Assembly: GCF_004785935.1 (NCBI RefSeq)
Contig: NZ_SRRP01000001.1
Location: 1,401,597-1,465,596 of the forward strand
Direction of reading: 5' to 3'
DNA: 64,000 nt
Source: Streptococcus rubneri
Lineage (GTDB): Bacteria > Bacillota > Bacilli > Lactobacillales > Streptococcaceae
Shown in pieces: positions 10,487-19,086 of this stretch (within the stretch, counting starts at the first letter, position 1; each line of letters begins with the position of its first letter). Under the pieces are notes generated by a model that saw only the letters and a program-made list of their open reading frames with translations, did not search any database and was not told the origin of the DNA. Both the position numbers and the translations under genes were made by a program.

Positions 10487-10957
10487 TTACCAGCGGAAGT
10501 GTGCGAAGGCACGGTTAGCTTCAGCCATACGGTGAGTGTCTTCACGTTTCTTAACAGCTGCACCAGTGTTGTTTGCAGCATCCAAGATTTCTTTAGCAAG
10601 GCGGTCAACCATTGTGTGCTCACCACGTTGACGAGCGATGGTTACCAACCAACGAAGTCCAAGTGTTGTACGACGTTCTGGACGAACTTCAACTGGGACT
10701 TGGTAGTTAGATCCACCAACACGACGTGCACGTACTTCAAGTACAGGCATGATGTTTTCCATTGCTGTTTCAAATACTTCAAGTGCGTCATTTCCAGTAG
10801 CTTCTTTGATTTGCTCAAAAGCACCGTAAACGATTGAAGCTGCTGTACCACGTTTACCATCAAGCATAACGCGGTTGATAAGACGAGTAACTAGTTGTGA
10901 ATTGTAAAGCGGATCTGGCAATACATCGCGCTTTGGAGCTCTATTTTTACGACTCAT
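10487..10957 (-). CDS. rpsG: 30S ribosomal protein S7
   Basis: 156 aa, matching bacterial S7 along its full length ([20 protein letters not shown] at the N terminus, [10 protein letters not shown]- and AFAHFRW-type C terminus as seen). It binds the 3' major domain of 16S rRNA and nucleates assembly of the small-subunit head. It lies 19 bp after rpsL and is co-transcribed with it. Confidence 0.98.
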   Translation of the reverse strand: MSRKNRAPKRDVLPDPLYNSQLVTRLINRVMLDGKRGTAASIVYGAFEQIKEATGNDALEVFETAMENIMPVLEVRARRVGGSNYQVPVEVRPERRTTLGLRWLVTIARQRGEHTMVDRLAKEILDAANNTGAAVKKREDTHRMAEANRAFAHFRW

Positions 10958-10976
10958 TTCTCTTTATCCCCTTTCC

Positions 10977-11390
10977 TTATGCTTTTGGACGTTTAGTACC
11001 GTATTTAGAACGGCCTTGTTTACGATCATTAACACCTGCAGTATCAAGTGCACCACGGACGATATGGTAACGTACCCCTGGAAGGTCTTTTACACGTCCA
11101 CCACGAAGAAGCACCACGCTGTGCTCTTGCAAGTTGTGTCCGATACCTGGGATGTAGGCAGTAACTTCGATCAAGTTGCTCAAACGTACACGAGCGAATT
11201 TACGAAGGGCAGAGTTAGGTTTTTTAGGTGTCATTGTTCCAACACGAGTTGCAACACCACGTTTTTGTGGTGAAGAAACGTTTGTTTGAACTTTTTTATG
11301 ACTGTTGTAACCAACGTTCAAAGCTGGTGATTTAGATTTTTCTACTTTTGATTTACGCGGTTTGCGAACCAATTGGTTAATTGTAGGCAT
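10977..11390 (-). CDS. rpsL: 30S ribosomal protein S12
   Basis: 137 aa, decoding-centre protein. [11 protein letters not shown] (54-64) and KDLPGVRYH (101-109) carry Lys at the positions (K56 and K101 here) where streptomycin-resistance mutations occur. Both are wild-type, so the sequence predicts no rpsL-based resistance. It is the first gene of the rpsL-rpsG transcript, with a consensus promoter about 135 bp upstream. Confidence 0.98.
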   Translation of the reverse strand: MPTINQLVRKPRKSKVEKSKSPALNVGYNSHKKVQTNVSSPQKRGVATRVGTMTPKKPNSALRKFARVRLSNLIEVTAYIPGIGHNLQEHSVVLLRGGRVKDLPGVRYHIVRGALDTAGVNDRKQGRSKYGTKRPKA

Positions 11391-11526
11391 CTACATTCTC
11401 CTGTATTTTTTTATTTTTGGTGATGATACACTTGGTGACAGCTACCATCTGTGTGTACTTTTGCAACATTTGTCAGCACGTCCCTGTACACTCTTGAGAG
11501 ACCAAAAGTAAAAAGTACCGTCTATT

Positions 11527-11556
11527 ATTGTAACATAGCGGCACTTTCACTGTCAA
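11527..11556 (-). promoter_or_regulatory. rpsL promoter
   Basis: Consensus TTGACA (11551-11556), 18-bp spacer, TACAAT (11527-11532). It implies a leader of about 130 nt before rpsL, containing a GTGTAC/GTACAC inverted repeat. Confidence 0.65.
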
Positions 11557-11607
11557 GAAATTTTTCTCTTTTTTATTAGATAAAACCTTTCAAAATGGAA
11601 GGGGGTT

Positions 11608-12141
11608 CTACTGTTCCGGGGTTTCCGTTGTTGTAGAATCTACTCCATTTTGAACTTGCGGAGATTGATTATACTGAGGAGTCTCATTGTATTGAGGAAC
11701 CTCCGTTTGAACTGTCGTTTGATTTGTCTGAGTCGTTTGATTTGTCTGAGTCGTATGAGTTGTCTGCATGCCATAGTAGTCTACAATATACTGAATACGA
11801 GCTTGAAAGGCTTGCTTTTTTGTCTCATCCTTGACCTTATCTACAGCAGCTTGGGCAGTGATCAGAGTTTCTTGACTCGCAGTTGTTTCAAACTGAGACA
11901 CTGCTTTTTCGGCTGCTGTGAGGAGTGCTTCTTCTTTTTCCTCTTTTTCTTTTTTAGGGTCTTTTTTCTTTACAGGGAGTGATCCTGTTTTCTTGGTTTG
12001 CTGTTTCACGATGGTAACTTGTTCTGCAGAATTTTTACGGACTGTGTAGAGTCCTCCGACAAGAACACCTGTTAGGATCAGAATAGTGGTTAAACGGATC
12101 CATAAGGGGCTACGATCAAAACGGTCTAAAATTGTTTTCAT
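11608..12141 (-). CDS. Small single-pass membrane protein of unknown function
   Basis: 177 aa from the ATG at 12141, which has AGGAG nine bases upstream; a TTG three codons earlier sits too close to that site. After a short N terminus comes one transmembrane helix (about 13-33, WIRLTTILILTGVLVGGLY). Then follow a Lys/Glu-rich linker, an alpha-helical segment with Ala, Glu and Gln (about 65-125), and a low-complexity tail of Thr/Gln/Asn repeats (TTQTNQTTQTNQTT) ending in a Pro/Gln/Tyr stretch. The topology suggests a membrane-anchored protein exposed at the surface. It lies between purR and rpsL, 17 bp after purR, so it probably shares the purR transcript. I recognise no family. Confidence 0.7.
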   Translation of the reverse strand: MKTILDRFDRSPLWIRLTTILILTGVLVGGLYTVRKNSAEQVTIVKQQTKKTGSLPVKKKDPKKEKEEKEEALLTAAEKAVSQFETTASQETLITAQAAVDKVKDETKKQAFQARIQYIVDYYGMQTTHTTQTNQTTQTNQTTVQTEVPQYNETPQYNQSPQVQNGVDSTTTETPEQ

Positions 12142-12158
12142 TCTTTCCAACTCCTACT

Positions 12159-12989
12159 CTAGACAATCGTCTTATCGAAGATATTCCCGATTTCAACATC
12201 AATTTTATTGGATGATACATCAATATTTGTTACTTTGAGCAGGGATTTGTGATCAAATAAGTCTTTACTACGGGCTGTAGCATTATCTGCAAAGATAGCT
12301 ACACCTGCCAACTCAGAATCAAATTCCGTTAAAAGACTGACCATTCCACTAATGGTGCCACCCCCTTTTAGGAAATCATCAACGATAAGAACGCGGCTTC
12401 CAGCCTTCAAACTCCGTTTAGACAGGAACATCTTTTCAATCCGATCCCCACTGGAACCTGATACATAGTTGACACTAACAGTCGATCCTTCTGTAATTTT
12501 TAAATCACGACGGACAATCACAAAAGGTACATTCAAAACATTCGCGACTGCATTAGCCAACGGAACTCCCTTAGTAGCTACCGTCATGACTGCATCAATC
12601 TTTTGATCGCGAAAGGCCTTGGCAATAATTCGTCCAATATTATTTAAGATTTTCGGGTTGCTGAGGAGATCAGAAAGATAGATGTAGCCCCCAGGTAAAA
12701 TACGGTTGCTCTCAGAGAGTTGATCACAGAGATTTTGAATAATCTCTTTTGATTCTTCATCTGAGATAGAGGGCGTAAAGATGACTCCCCCACCTGCACC
12801 AGTTATGGTATCAATGTTCCCAATTTCCATCTCTTCAAAAGCTCGTTTGATGATGACGATATCTTCTGAAATAGAGGATTTTGCAGATTCATATTTCTCC
12901 GCAAAGGTATTTAAACTGGTTAATTCATAAGGGTGGTTGATTAAGTAGTTAGAGATAACCACCATCCGCTCACTTCTTCTTAATTTCAT
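12159..12989 (-). CDS. purR: Purine operon regulator PurR
   Basis: 276 aa. An N-terminal winged helix (about 1-75) is joined to a phosphoribosyltransferase-type domain with the PRPP-binding loop VLIVDDFLKGGGT (200-212). This is the standard architecture of Gram-positive PurR, which senses PRPP and controls purine synthesis genes: a repressor in Bacillus, an activator in Lactococcus. A PurBox-like sequence overlaps the -35 region of its own promoter, suggesting autoregulation. The adjacent downstream gene (11608) may be in the same transcript. Confidence 0.95.
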   Translation of the reverse strand: MKLRRSERMVVISNYLINHPYELTSLNTFAEKYESAKSSISEDIVIIKRAFEEMEIGNIDTITGAGGGVIFTPSISDEESKEIIQNLCDQLSESNRILPGGYIYLSDLLSNPKILNNIGRIIAKAFRDQKIDAVMTVATKGVPLANAVANVLNVPFVIVRRDLKITEGSTVSVNYVSGSSGDRIEKMFLSKRSLKAGSRVLIVDDFLKGGGTISGMVSLLTEFDSELAGVAIFADNATARSKDLFDHKSLLKVTNIDVSSNKIDVEIGNIFDKTIV

Positions 12990-13015
12990 TTTCTCACCAT
13001 GTAGTTTTTCTTTTT

Positions 13016-13024
13016 ATTATACCA
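13016..13024 (-). promoter_or_regulatory. purR promoter (extended -10)
   Basis: TGGTATAAT on the minus strand, about 27 bp from the purR ATG. The -35 position (13039-13044) falls inside the PurBox-like element. Confidence 0.6.
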
Positions 13025-13035
13025 TATTGTATCAA

Positions 13036-13048
13036 AAAAACGAACATT
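13036..13048 (+). promoter_or_regulatory. PurBox-like operator at purR
   Basis: AAAAACGAACATT matches the PurBox consensus AWWWCCGAACWWT at 12 of 13 positions. A weaker inverted copy (TTCG core at 13064-13067, three mismatches) lies downstream, as in the paired PurBoxes of purR-controlled promoters. The strong box covers the -35 region of the purR promoter. Confidence 0.5.
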
Positions 13049-13136
13049 GCGGATTGAACAAGATTCGTTTTTCGTTTTTTATTCTAATAGTTGAAATAAG
13101 TCGTGGACTATGTCCACATTTATCAACTCTCCTCAT

Positions 13137-14090
13137 TTATAAAGAATCGTTGAGATGTGGTTTATAGAAGGAGCGATTATCCAAGGCAAAGATTTTATTG
13201 GTCATTTCCCCTGGCCCTACTAAAGCCAAGGCAGAGGTCATCATCATCATCTCAGCATCCAAATTATCAATCATATGAATAATCTCAGCTTCCATAATTT
13301 TCGGACGAACAGGACTTCCATACTCTAAAAGGCCATGATGGCTCAAGATAACATGGCGTAAAACAATGACATCTTCTTTTTGATCATCAATTTTGAGTTC
13401 TTGCAAGACCTTGGTAATCTCTTCATCAATCAGAGCGATATGACCAATCAGATTCCCTCGAACTGTATATTCGGTATTTTCAGGACCTGATAGTTCAAGG
13501 ACTTTCGCTAAATCATGAAGCATGATTCCCGCAAAAAGGAGACTTTTATTCAACTGTGGATAGACTTGGACGATCCCTTCTGCCAAACGAACCATGGTCG
13601 CCGTATGGTAAGCTAAGCCAGCCTCAAAGGCATGGTGATTCGTCTTCGCAGCCGGATAGGAATAAAATTCTTTATCGTATTTACCATAGAGAGCTCGAAC
13701 CAAGCGTTGCCAAATCGGATTTTCAATCTTGAAAATCATCTCAGATAGATAGTTCTTTAAGTCTGTCGGATCTACCGGAGGTTTCTCTTTAAAGTCTGCT
13801 GGATTTTTCGGTTCTCCATTTTGAGGCAAACGCAAGGTCAATTGGTTCACCTGGGGAGTATTGTTGTAAACTTCCCGTCGACCAGTCATATGGACGACAC
13901 GCCCTGCCTGAAATTGATCTACATTATGGGGCTGCGCATCCCATAATTTTCCTTCAATCGTTCCAGTATCGTCTTGAAATATAAAGGCAAGGTAATTCTT
14001 TCCTGCACGGGTCTGACGAACATCTGCTGACTTGATAAGATAAAATCCTTCAAAGAGTTCATCTTTTTTCATTTGATTAATTTTGACCAT
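13137..14090 (-). CDS. yhaM: 3'-5' exoribonuclease YhaM (CBF1)
   Basis: 317 aa from the ATG at 14090, chosen because GGAG lies six bases upstream; an ATG four codons earlier lacks a site. An N-terminal OB-fold nucleic-acid-binding domain (about 15-90) precedes an HD phosphohydrolase domain with H152, H162, the H192-D193 pair and later HVILSHH. YhaM-type enzymes trim short stretches from RNA 3' ends. The gene overlaps the 3' end of rmuC by 14 bp and belongs to the rsgA-rpe-thiN-rmuC-yhaM run. Confidence 0.92.
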   Translation of the reverse strand: MVKINQMKKDELFEGFYLIKSADVRQTRAGKNYLAFIFQDDTGTIEGKLWDAQPHNVDQFQAGRVVHMTGRREVYNNTPQVNQLTLRLPQNGEPKNPADFKEKPPVDPTDLKNYLSEMIFKIENPIWQRLVRALYGKYDKEFYSYPAAKTNHHAFEAGLAYHTATMVRLAEGIVQVYPQLNKSLLFAGIMLHDLAKVLELSGPENTEYTVRGNLIGHIALIDEEITKVLQELKIDDQKEDVIVLRHVILSHHGLLEYGSPVRPKIMEAEIIHMIDNLDAEMMMMTSALALVGPGEMTNKIFALDNRSFYKPHLNDSL

Positions 14091-15333
14091 CGTCTTCTCC
14101 ATCTTCTAAATCAAGTAGATTCTCCATTCCCTCGTAATCTCTGGTTTCAATCCGGCGGAGAGTCCGCTCTATGGCATTGGTTCTTCGGGTTAGAAGATCA
14201 TCAATATTTCCTGATGCATTTTTTAAATGTCGTTGGGTTTTAGCTAGTACCCCCGCAAATTTATGAAACTCTGTTTTGACCGAAGCTAATACCTTACTAA
14301 TATCATCAGCACTTTGTTGAATATTTAAAGTCTTAAATCCAACTGATAGGGAATTTAACAAGGCAGACAGAGTACTTGGACCTGCCACGACAATCTGCTC
14401 TTCTCTTCTCAAGAGATCGAAAAAGGCTGGATTGCGGACGACTTCTGAATAGAGCCCTTCCGTCGGTAAAAAGAGGATCCCAAAATTTGTCGTCACAGGA
14501 GGATACAAGTATTTTTGTTGAATATCCTTGGCAAAACGTTTCACACTGGCCAAAAGGGCCTTGCGATAGCGCTCTACTTCCTCCTTATCCCCGCTTTCAT
14601 AAGCATCTTCTAATCGGTAATAATCCTCCAGAGGGAATTTGGAATCAATCGGTAGGTAGACATACTCTCCCTTAACCTGGCCCGGCATCTTAATCGCGTA
14701 TTCCACGCGCTCACTAGAATGGGGAACTGTTACAAACTCTCGTTCGTATTGAGTAGGTGTCAGGATATCTTCAATAATTTGCCCCAATTGAAGCTCTCCC
14801 ATAATCCCCCGAGTCTTGGTGTTGGAAAGCACCTTATTCAAACTTCCCACATCCCGGGCCACTGTCTGCATTTCGCCCAGTCCCTTGTTGACAGACTCTA
14901 ATTGTTTAGACACTGTCTCAAAAGAGGTCTGCAAGCGACTTTGAAGAGTCTTCTCTAATTTTTCTTCAACTGTCTGACGCATCTGCTCCAAGCGCAAATC
15001 ATTGGAAGCCTGAATCTGTTGCATCCGCTCATCGGTTTTATCTCGGTTCTTACTGAAATTTTCAACCATCTCCGCTCTAAGAGCTGTGTTTTGCTGATGC
15101 AACTCTGTCCGTAACTCTAAGAGGCGATCACTCAAGGCCATCTCAATCTGCTGGCCAGTGATCTGCTGGGCTTGCCGCTCTTGCTCAAATCGGTAATCCA
15201 ATTGATCCGATAAGTGATCCTCGTGATCCTCTAACAACTCTCGCAAGTCCTTACTCTCATGAAGTCCTTGTTGGTATAGAAGAAAGAGCAGGATTAGATT
15301 GCCCAATCCTATCATAATAAGGATAATCTCCAT
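14077..15333 (-). CDS. rmuC: RmuC-family DNA recombination protein
   Basis: 418 aa. One N-terminal membrane segment (about 2-20) precedes a long coiled coil (about 25-155, rich in Glu, Gln, Arg) and the conserved RmuC nuclease-fold domain (about 160-370, with RGIMGELQLGQI and KFPLEDYYR). E. coli RmuC limits inversions at short inverted repeats; the biochemical activity is poorly defined. It starts 1 bp after thiN and is translationally close to both neighbours. Confidence 0.92.
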   Translation of the reverse strand: MEIILIMIGLGNLILLFLLYQQGLHESKDLRELLEDHEDHLSDQLDYRFEQERQAQQITGQQIEMALSDRLLELRTELHQQNTALRAEMVENFSKNRDKTDERMQQIQASNDLRLEQMRQTVEEKLEKTLQSRLQTSFETVSKQLESVNKGLGEMQTVARDVGSLNKVLSNTKTRGIMGELQLGQIIEDILTPTQYEREFVTVPHSSERVEYAIKMPGQVKGEYVYLPIDSKFPLEDYYRLEDAYESGDKEEVERYRKALLASVKRFAKDIQQKYLYPPVTTNFGILFLPTEGLYSEVVRNPAFFDLLRREEQIVVAGPSTLSALLNSLSVGFKTLNIQQSADDISKVLASVKTEFHKFAGVLAKTQRHLKNASGNIDDLLTRRTNAIERTLRRIETRDYEGMENLLDLEDGEDDGQN

Positions 15334-15334
15334 A

Positions 15335-16000
15335 TTAGTTCCTGTCCTTGCTATAGATAATGATGAGATAGCCCCGATCGACAGTTACAACGATCGGCTG
15401 ATCTATAAATTCATTTGATCCATAGATTGCTTTTTTAAAATAATTGTCCTCAGACAAGGGATACTTGGCTCCCTCAATCCGTATACGTGCTCCTTCTGCT
15501 GGCATAAAGCCGATATAATTAAAGCCCTCCATCGCTTCTATGACATGACGACCACTAGGGCGATAACAAAGATGGTTTTGTCTATCCAGCAAGTGAAGCA
15601 TAGACATATGCGGTGCGATTTCTGGATCACTCGGCAAAAAAACGCTGGCCAAGTGGTGATCCAGGCGACCACCAAAAGCTCCAAAGATTAGAATATCCGC
15701 CTGAGGCCAACCTGCTAATACTTCCTTAATCGCCAATTCCAGATCCGTATCATTTTTTTCTGCTACCGAAGTCCGTAATTCGTGAGCCGCAGATTGAATA
15801 CTCTGGAATTCTGCTGGATCAACAGAGTCAAAATCTCCAACTGCTAAAGATAGTTCCAATCCTTGCTCTAATAGGAAAAGGCAACCTGCATCCACTCCGA
15901 CATAAACATCCAAGTCTAGCGGAATGGCTTCCACTCGGCCTCCAGCTACAATGGCAACCTTAGTCTTGGATGGCTGCTCGAAGGGTTTGAACTCGTTCAT
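15335..16000 (-). CDS. thiN: Thiamine pyrophosphokinase
   Basis: 221 aa. Transfers pyrophosphate from ATP to thiamine, making the cofactor TPP. Family motifs are GVDAG, VGDFDSVD, EKNDTDLELA and GGRLDHHLAS. The ATG at 16000 lies inside the rpe 3' end (41-nt overlap in another frame). It is supported by a GGAGA six bases upstream and by the lack of a later start before the conserved VAIVAGG strand. It shares an operon with rpe, whose neighbour transketolase chemistry uses TPP, though that link is only contextual. Confidence 0.93.
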   Translation of the reverse strand: MNEFKPFEQPSKTKVAIVAGGRVEAIPLDLDVYVGVDAGCLFLLEQGLELSLAVGDFDSVDPAEFQSIQSAAHELRTSVAEKNDTDLELAIKEVLAGWPQADILIFGAFGGRLDHHLASVFLPSDPEIAPHMSMLHLLDRQNHLCYRPSGRHVIEAMEGFNYIGFMPAEGARIRIEGAKYPLSEDNYFKKAIYGSNEFIDQPIVVTVDRGYLIIIYSKDRN

Positions 16001-16619
16001 TCACATCTCCATTAAACACATAGGAACCTGCTACAAAGACGTTTGCTCCTGCTTCTTTCGCAGCGTGAATCGTCTTATCATCAATTCCTCCATCTACTTC
16101 AATGTCAAAATCCAAGCCTTTTTCTTCACGCAATTGAACCAATTGACGAATCTTATCCATGGTTTCTGGCAGGAAGGCTTGCCCACCAAATCCTGGGTTG
16201 ACAGTCATAACAAGTACTTGGTCTACCAAGTTCAAGATGTGTTGAATACTTTCAACAGGTGTTCCTGGATTGATGACCACACTTGGTTTTACTCCTGCCA
16301 ATCGAATTTTTTGAAGGGCTCCATGGATATGTGGAGTCGCTTCTACGTGAATGCTAATGATATCCGCTCCTGCACGCGCAAACTCTTCGATATGTTGCTC
16401 AGGATTAGTGACCATCAAGTGGCAATCAAAGACCATCTTACTGTGCGGACGCATACTAGCAACCACACCCGCACCAAAGCTGATATTAGGTACAAAGTGA
16501 CCATCCATGACATCAATATGGGCGTACTCTGCACCAGATGCTTCTAATTTTTTCAATTCACTATCAAAATTTGCATAATCTGCACTCAAAATAGATGGGG
16601 CTAATTTCATTGTTTTCAT
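15960..16619 (-). CDS. rpe: Ribulose-phosphate 3-epimerase
   Basis: 219 aa, a TIM-barrel pentose-phosphate enzyme interconverting ribulose-5-P and xylulose-5-P. Active-site signatures are HIDVMDGHFVPN (34-45), the VMTVNPGFGGQ motif and EVDGGID near residue 175. The start used has GAGGAGA ten bases upstream, and a second ATG follows three codons later. It sits between rsgA and thiN in a tight minus-strand cluster conserved in streptococci. Confidence 0.96.
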   Translation of the reverse strand: MKTMKLAPSILSADYANFDSELKKLEASGAEYAHIDVMDGHFVPNISFGAGVVASMRPHSKMVFDCHLMVTNPEQHIEEFARAGADIISIHVEATPHIHGALQKIRLAGVKPSVVINPGTPVESIQHILNLVDQVLVMTVNPGFGGQAFLPETMDKIRQLVQLREEKGLDFDIEVDGGIDDKTIHAAKEAGANVFVAGSYVFNGDVNERVQTLRAAIQD

Positions 16620-16634
16620 ATGTCATCCGTCTCC

Positions 16635-17513
16635 TCATTTAGGTAATTTTTTTGATACTTTTTTATAGGTTTCTCGCCTATTTTCTATCTCACTCAAAAA
16701 CTGTAAGTAATCTTCAAAGCGGAAAGAAGCAATCCTACCTTCTTCCACTGCAGGTTTAACCGCACAGGATGGTTCATGGGTATGGGTGCAAGTCCGGAAC
16801 TTACAATCCTGACTCACCTGGGCAATATCTGGAAAAGCATGATTAAGATCTTCCACATTATCCACTTCATAATCTAAAGAGGAGAAGCCAGGGGTATCCG
16901 CAATTTTTCCTCCATTGAGATCATAAAAGCTGACCGCACGTGTCGTATGACGGCCTCGTCCGAGACTGTCAGAAATCTCTCCTGTTTCCAACTCCAACTC
17001 CGGAGCCAAGGTATTCAAGAGGGTCGATTTCCCCACTCCTGTTTGCCCCATAAAGACGGTTACCTGACCTTTTAATAAAGGCAACAAGTCATCTTTATCC
17101 GTGACAAAATCGTAGCCAATTTGGCGATAAACTTCCTGAAAAGGAAGCATGACAGCCGAATTTTCTAGTAAGTCCATTTTTGAGATATAGACGATTGGGT
17201 GGATCAGTTTTTGCTCTAAGAGAACTAAAAAACGATCCAATAAATTAACATTAAATGCTGGCTCCTTAGCAGACATGATAACGACTGCTTGGTCAATATT
17301 GACAATAGGGGGACGTACTAGGCTATTCTTGCGTGGTAAAATCTTTAGAATATAACCTACCGAGTTTTCTTCTGCTGAAAATTCTACCTGATCCCCAACA
17401 TAGGGAGTTTGGCCTTTCTTTCGGAAATTTCCTCGAGCACGGGTTTGGTAGATTTTTCCCTCACACTCCACATAATAAAAACCAGCTAAGGCTTTGACAA
17501 TCGTTCCTTGCAA
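16635..17513 (-). CDS. rsgA: Ribosome small-subunit GTPase RsgA
   Basis: 292 aa. A circularly permuted GTPase that helps late maturation of the 30S subunit. An OB domain (1-70) is followed by the permuted G motifs: SKMD (111-114), GQTGVGKST (156-164) and DTPG (206-209). A C-terminal zinc site is formed by C237, C242, H244/H246 and C250. In a compact genome it usually follows rsmA; here the plus-strand CPBP gene and two tRNAs lie between them. Confidence 0.96.
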   Translation of the reverse strand: MQGTIVKALAGFYYVECEGKIYQTRARGNFRKKGQTPYVGDQVEFSAEENSVGYILKILPRKNSLVRPPIVNIDQAVVIMSAKEPAFNVNLLDRFLVLLEQKLIHPIVYISKMDLLENSAVMLPFQEVYRQIGYDFVTDKDDLLPLLKGQVTVFMGQTGVGKSTLLNTLAPELELETGEISDSLGRGRHTTRAVSFYDLNGGKIADTPGFSSLDYEVDNVEDLNHAFPDIAQVSQDCKFRTCTHTHEPSCAVKPAVEEGRIASFRFEDYLQFLSEIENRRETYKKVSKKLPK

Positions 17514-17637
17514 CTAGCACTCCTTTAAAGTTAATACTACTATTATATCAAAAAATAGGAAATAGCGCTTACTTACTTGGAATTTAAAAACAGGAACTAG
17601 TTTCAGCACTATTTTTGAGCAAAATAAAGATAGGATA

Positions 17638-17666
17638 TTGTAAACGCTTTCCGATAGTTTTATAAT
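17638..17666 (+). promoter_or_regulatory. Promoter with overlapping cre site (CPBP/short-ORF unit)
   Basis: TTGTAA (17638-17643), exactly 17 bp, then TATAAT (17661-17666). The segment TGTAAACGCTTTCC (17639-17652) matches the cre consensus except for the last base and overlaps the -35 box. That arrangement predicts CcpA repression of the plus-strand unit that follows. Confidence 0.6.
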
Positions 17667-17739
17667 AGAGGAAGAAGACAAGAAGGTGCAACCTATCTCA
17701 TGTGGGAAGTGAGTACAAAGAGTTGCAGAAAGGAAGTGA

Positions 17740-17826
17740 ATGAGACTAGTCAATCTATCGTTCAAAGTTGCTAGATCAGCTATCAAAGTAGGAAGCATCC
17801 TCTACCAAGGTCTATTTCTGACGTGA
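17740..17826 (+). CDS. Candidate 28-aa peptide in the CPBP-gene leader
   Basis: A short ORF between the cre-bearing promoter and the CPBP gene. The ATG at 17740 has AAGGA five bases ahead, and the TGA is at 17824-17826. The peptide begins MRLVNLSFKV and ends YQGLFLT. It has four evenly spaced basic residues (R2, K9, R12, K16) and otherwise hydrophobic ones, so it could form an amphipathic helix. The CPBP ATG follows 34 bases later with its own AAGGAGG. It could be a leader peptide, a small secreted or membrane-active peptide, or a chance ORF. I know of no homologue. Confidence 0.35.
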   Translation: MRLVNLSFKVARSAIKVGSILYQGLFLT

Positions 17827-17860
17827 TTCCTGATCCCCGCCAGTTATAAGGAGGTCCTTT

Positions 17861-18781
17861 ATGAGCTTTTCATTTCTTTCCAAGAGTAACCCACTCGTTT
17901 CCAATGTAAAAAAAGGGAAGTTTTTAACCCCTTGGTTTTTAGCTCCTTTTATTTTGTATTACATTACCCAATATATGTCCCCGATTAGTACAGCTTCAAC
18001 GAATTTCTTTTTGAACAAACAAACTTGGATTCCAGACTGGTGGAATATTCTAGACCTTTTGTCCTTCCTCTACACCATCATTGCCTTCTTCCTCTGGGTG
18101 AAACTCATTGAAAAACGACCGGTTCGGACCATGGGCTTTTCCAAAGGAAATGGGCTCTCCGAATTCGCTAAAGGTGTCTTGGTCGGCGCCATTATGATTA
18201 CCACGGTCTTGATTGTCTTTTTCATTACAGGAGATGCCCGTTTCGACCGCATCCAGTTTAGTCTTCCTTTCCTTGTGTCTTGGATTCTAGTGCTCATCGG
18301 TTATATTTTCCAAACAGCTGCTGAAGAAATTTATATCCGTGGTTGGTTGATTCCGATTATTTCTTACCACAAGAATGCTTACTTAGCCATCCTCATTTCT
18401 TCTACCATGTTCTCCTACTTCCACTTGAACAACAACGGAGCTTCCTGGCTCTCAACCGTTCACCTCTTTATTTTCGGCCTCTTCACAGCTGTCTATGCCT
18501 TGAAGAGAGGAAATATCTGGGGACCTTGTGGCTTCCACTTCGCCTGGAACTTCATCATGGGCAATGTCTACGGCTTCCACGTCAGTGGCTTTGATAGTGA
18601 ATCCTCTCTTATGTACTTCACTACCTCTAACAGAACCCTAATCACTGGTGGGGAATTTGGTCCCGAAGGTGGGATTCCTGGATTGGTCGTCTGTATTCTC
18701 GCTCTCCTATGGGCCTTCTTTATCCTCAAAGATACCTCTGCAGAACAAGAAGAACTCTATCCTCAACTGAGTTATGAATAA
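17861..18781 (+). CDS. CPBP-family intramembrane metalloprotease
   Basis: 306 aa, polytopic membrane protein with about eight hydrophobic helices. The CPBP (CaaX protease/bacteriocin-processing) motifs are all present: EEIYIRGW (EExxxR), FSYFH (FxxxH) and HFAWN (HxxxN). Bacterial members are linked to peptide processing or bacteriocin self-immunity; the substrate here is unknown. AAGGAGG precedes the ATG. It is the only protein-coding gene on the plus strand in this part, follows a cre-controlled promoter and a 28-codon ORF, and ends at a strong terminator. The insertion between rsgA and rsmA suggests an accessory unit. Confidence 0.88.
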   Translation: MSFSFLSKSNPLVSNVKKGKFLTPWFLAPFILYYITQYMSPISTASTNFFLNKQTWIPDWWNILDLLSFLYTIIAFFLWVKLIEKRPVRTMGFSKGNGLSEFAKGVLVGAIMITTVLIVFFITGDARFDRIQFSLPFLVSWILVLIGYIFQTAAEEIYIRGWLIPIISYHKNAYLAILISSTMFSYFHLNNNGASWLSTVHLFIFGLFTAVYALKRGNIWGPCGFHFAWNFIMGNVYGFHVSGFDSESSLMYFTTSNRTLITGGEFGPEGGIPGLVVCILALLWAFFILKDTSAEQEELYPQLSYE

Positions 18782-18792
18782 GTAAAAGAAAG

Positions 18793-18818
18793 AAAAGGCT
18801 GGATTTTCCCAGCCTTTT
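18793..18818 (+). terminator. Terminator of the CPBP gene
   Basis: AAAAGGCTGG/CCAGCCTTTT hairpin followed by T5 on the plus strand, about 12 bases past the stop. Confidence 0.85.
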
Positions 18819-18864
18819 TCTATTTCCTCTATAGGTTCTATAAAAAGAAACATGCTATTTTTTC

Positions 18865-18892
18865 TTGGCATTTCTTTTAAAAAGTGTATAAT
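18865..18892 (+). promoter_or_regulatory. tRNA promoter
   Basis: TTGGCA (18865-18870), 16-bp spacer, TATAAT (18887-18892). The first tRNA begins 8 bp downstream of the -10. Confidence 0.7.
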
Positions 18893-18900
18893 AGAACTAA

Positions 18901-18982
18901 GCGGAGATGGTGGAACGGCAGACACGCATGCTTCAGGCGCATGTGCCCTTCGGGCGTGAGGGTTCAAATCCCTTTCTCCGCA
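18901..18982 (+). tRNA. tRNA-Leu (CAG)
   Basis: 82 nt. The acceptor stem GCGGAGA pairs with TCTCCGC, with discriminator A. The anticodon loop CTTCAGGCG gives CAG. There is a class II long variable arm (TGTGCCCTTCGGGCG) and a T-loop GGTTCAAATCC. CCA is not encoded. Confidence 0.95.
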
Positions 18983-18986
18983 TCTT

Positions 18987-19075
18987 GGAAAGGTGGCCCA
19001 GCTTGGTACGGCACCGGACTCGAAATCCGGCAAGTGGATCTTCTTCACGCGCGGGTTCAAATCCCGTCCTTTCCT
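18987..19075 (+). tRNA. tRNA-Ser (CGA)
   Basis: About 89 nt, starting four bases after tRNA-Leu. The acceptor stem GGAAAGG pairs with CCTTTCC. The anticodon stem CCGGA/TCCGG encloses CTCGAAA, giving anticodon CGA. There is a long variable arm and a T-loop GGTTCAAATCC. The base after the acceptor stem is T rather than the common G discriminator of tRNA-Ser. Confidence 0.93.
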
Positions 19076-19086
19076 TTTATTACTCA

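Noticed and set aside
17699-17773. 24-codon ORF beginning ATGTGGGAAGTG overlapping the 28-codon ORF
   Set aside because: Its upstream region lacks a well-placed Shine-Dalgarno and the frame overlaps the better-supported ORF.
17514-17798. 94-aa minus-strand ORF upstream of rsgA
   Set aside because: It overlaps the plus-strand promoter, cre and short ORF, has no ribosome-binding site and has no domain-like character.
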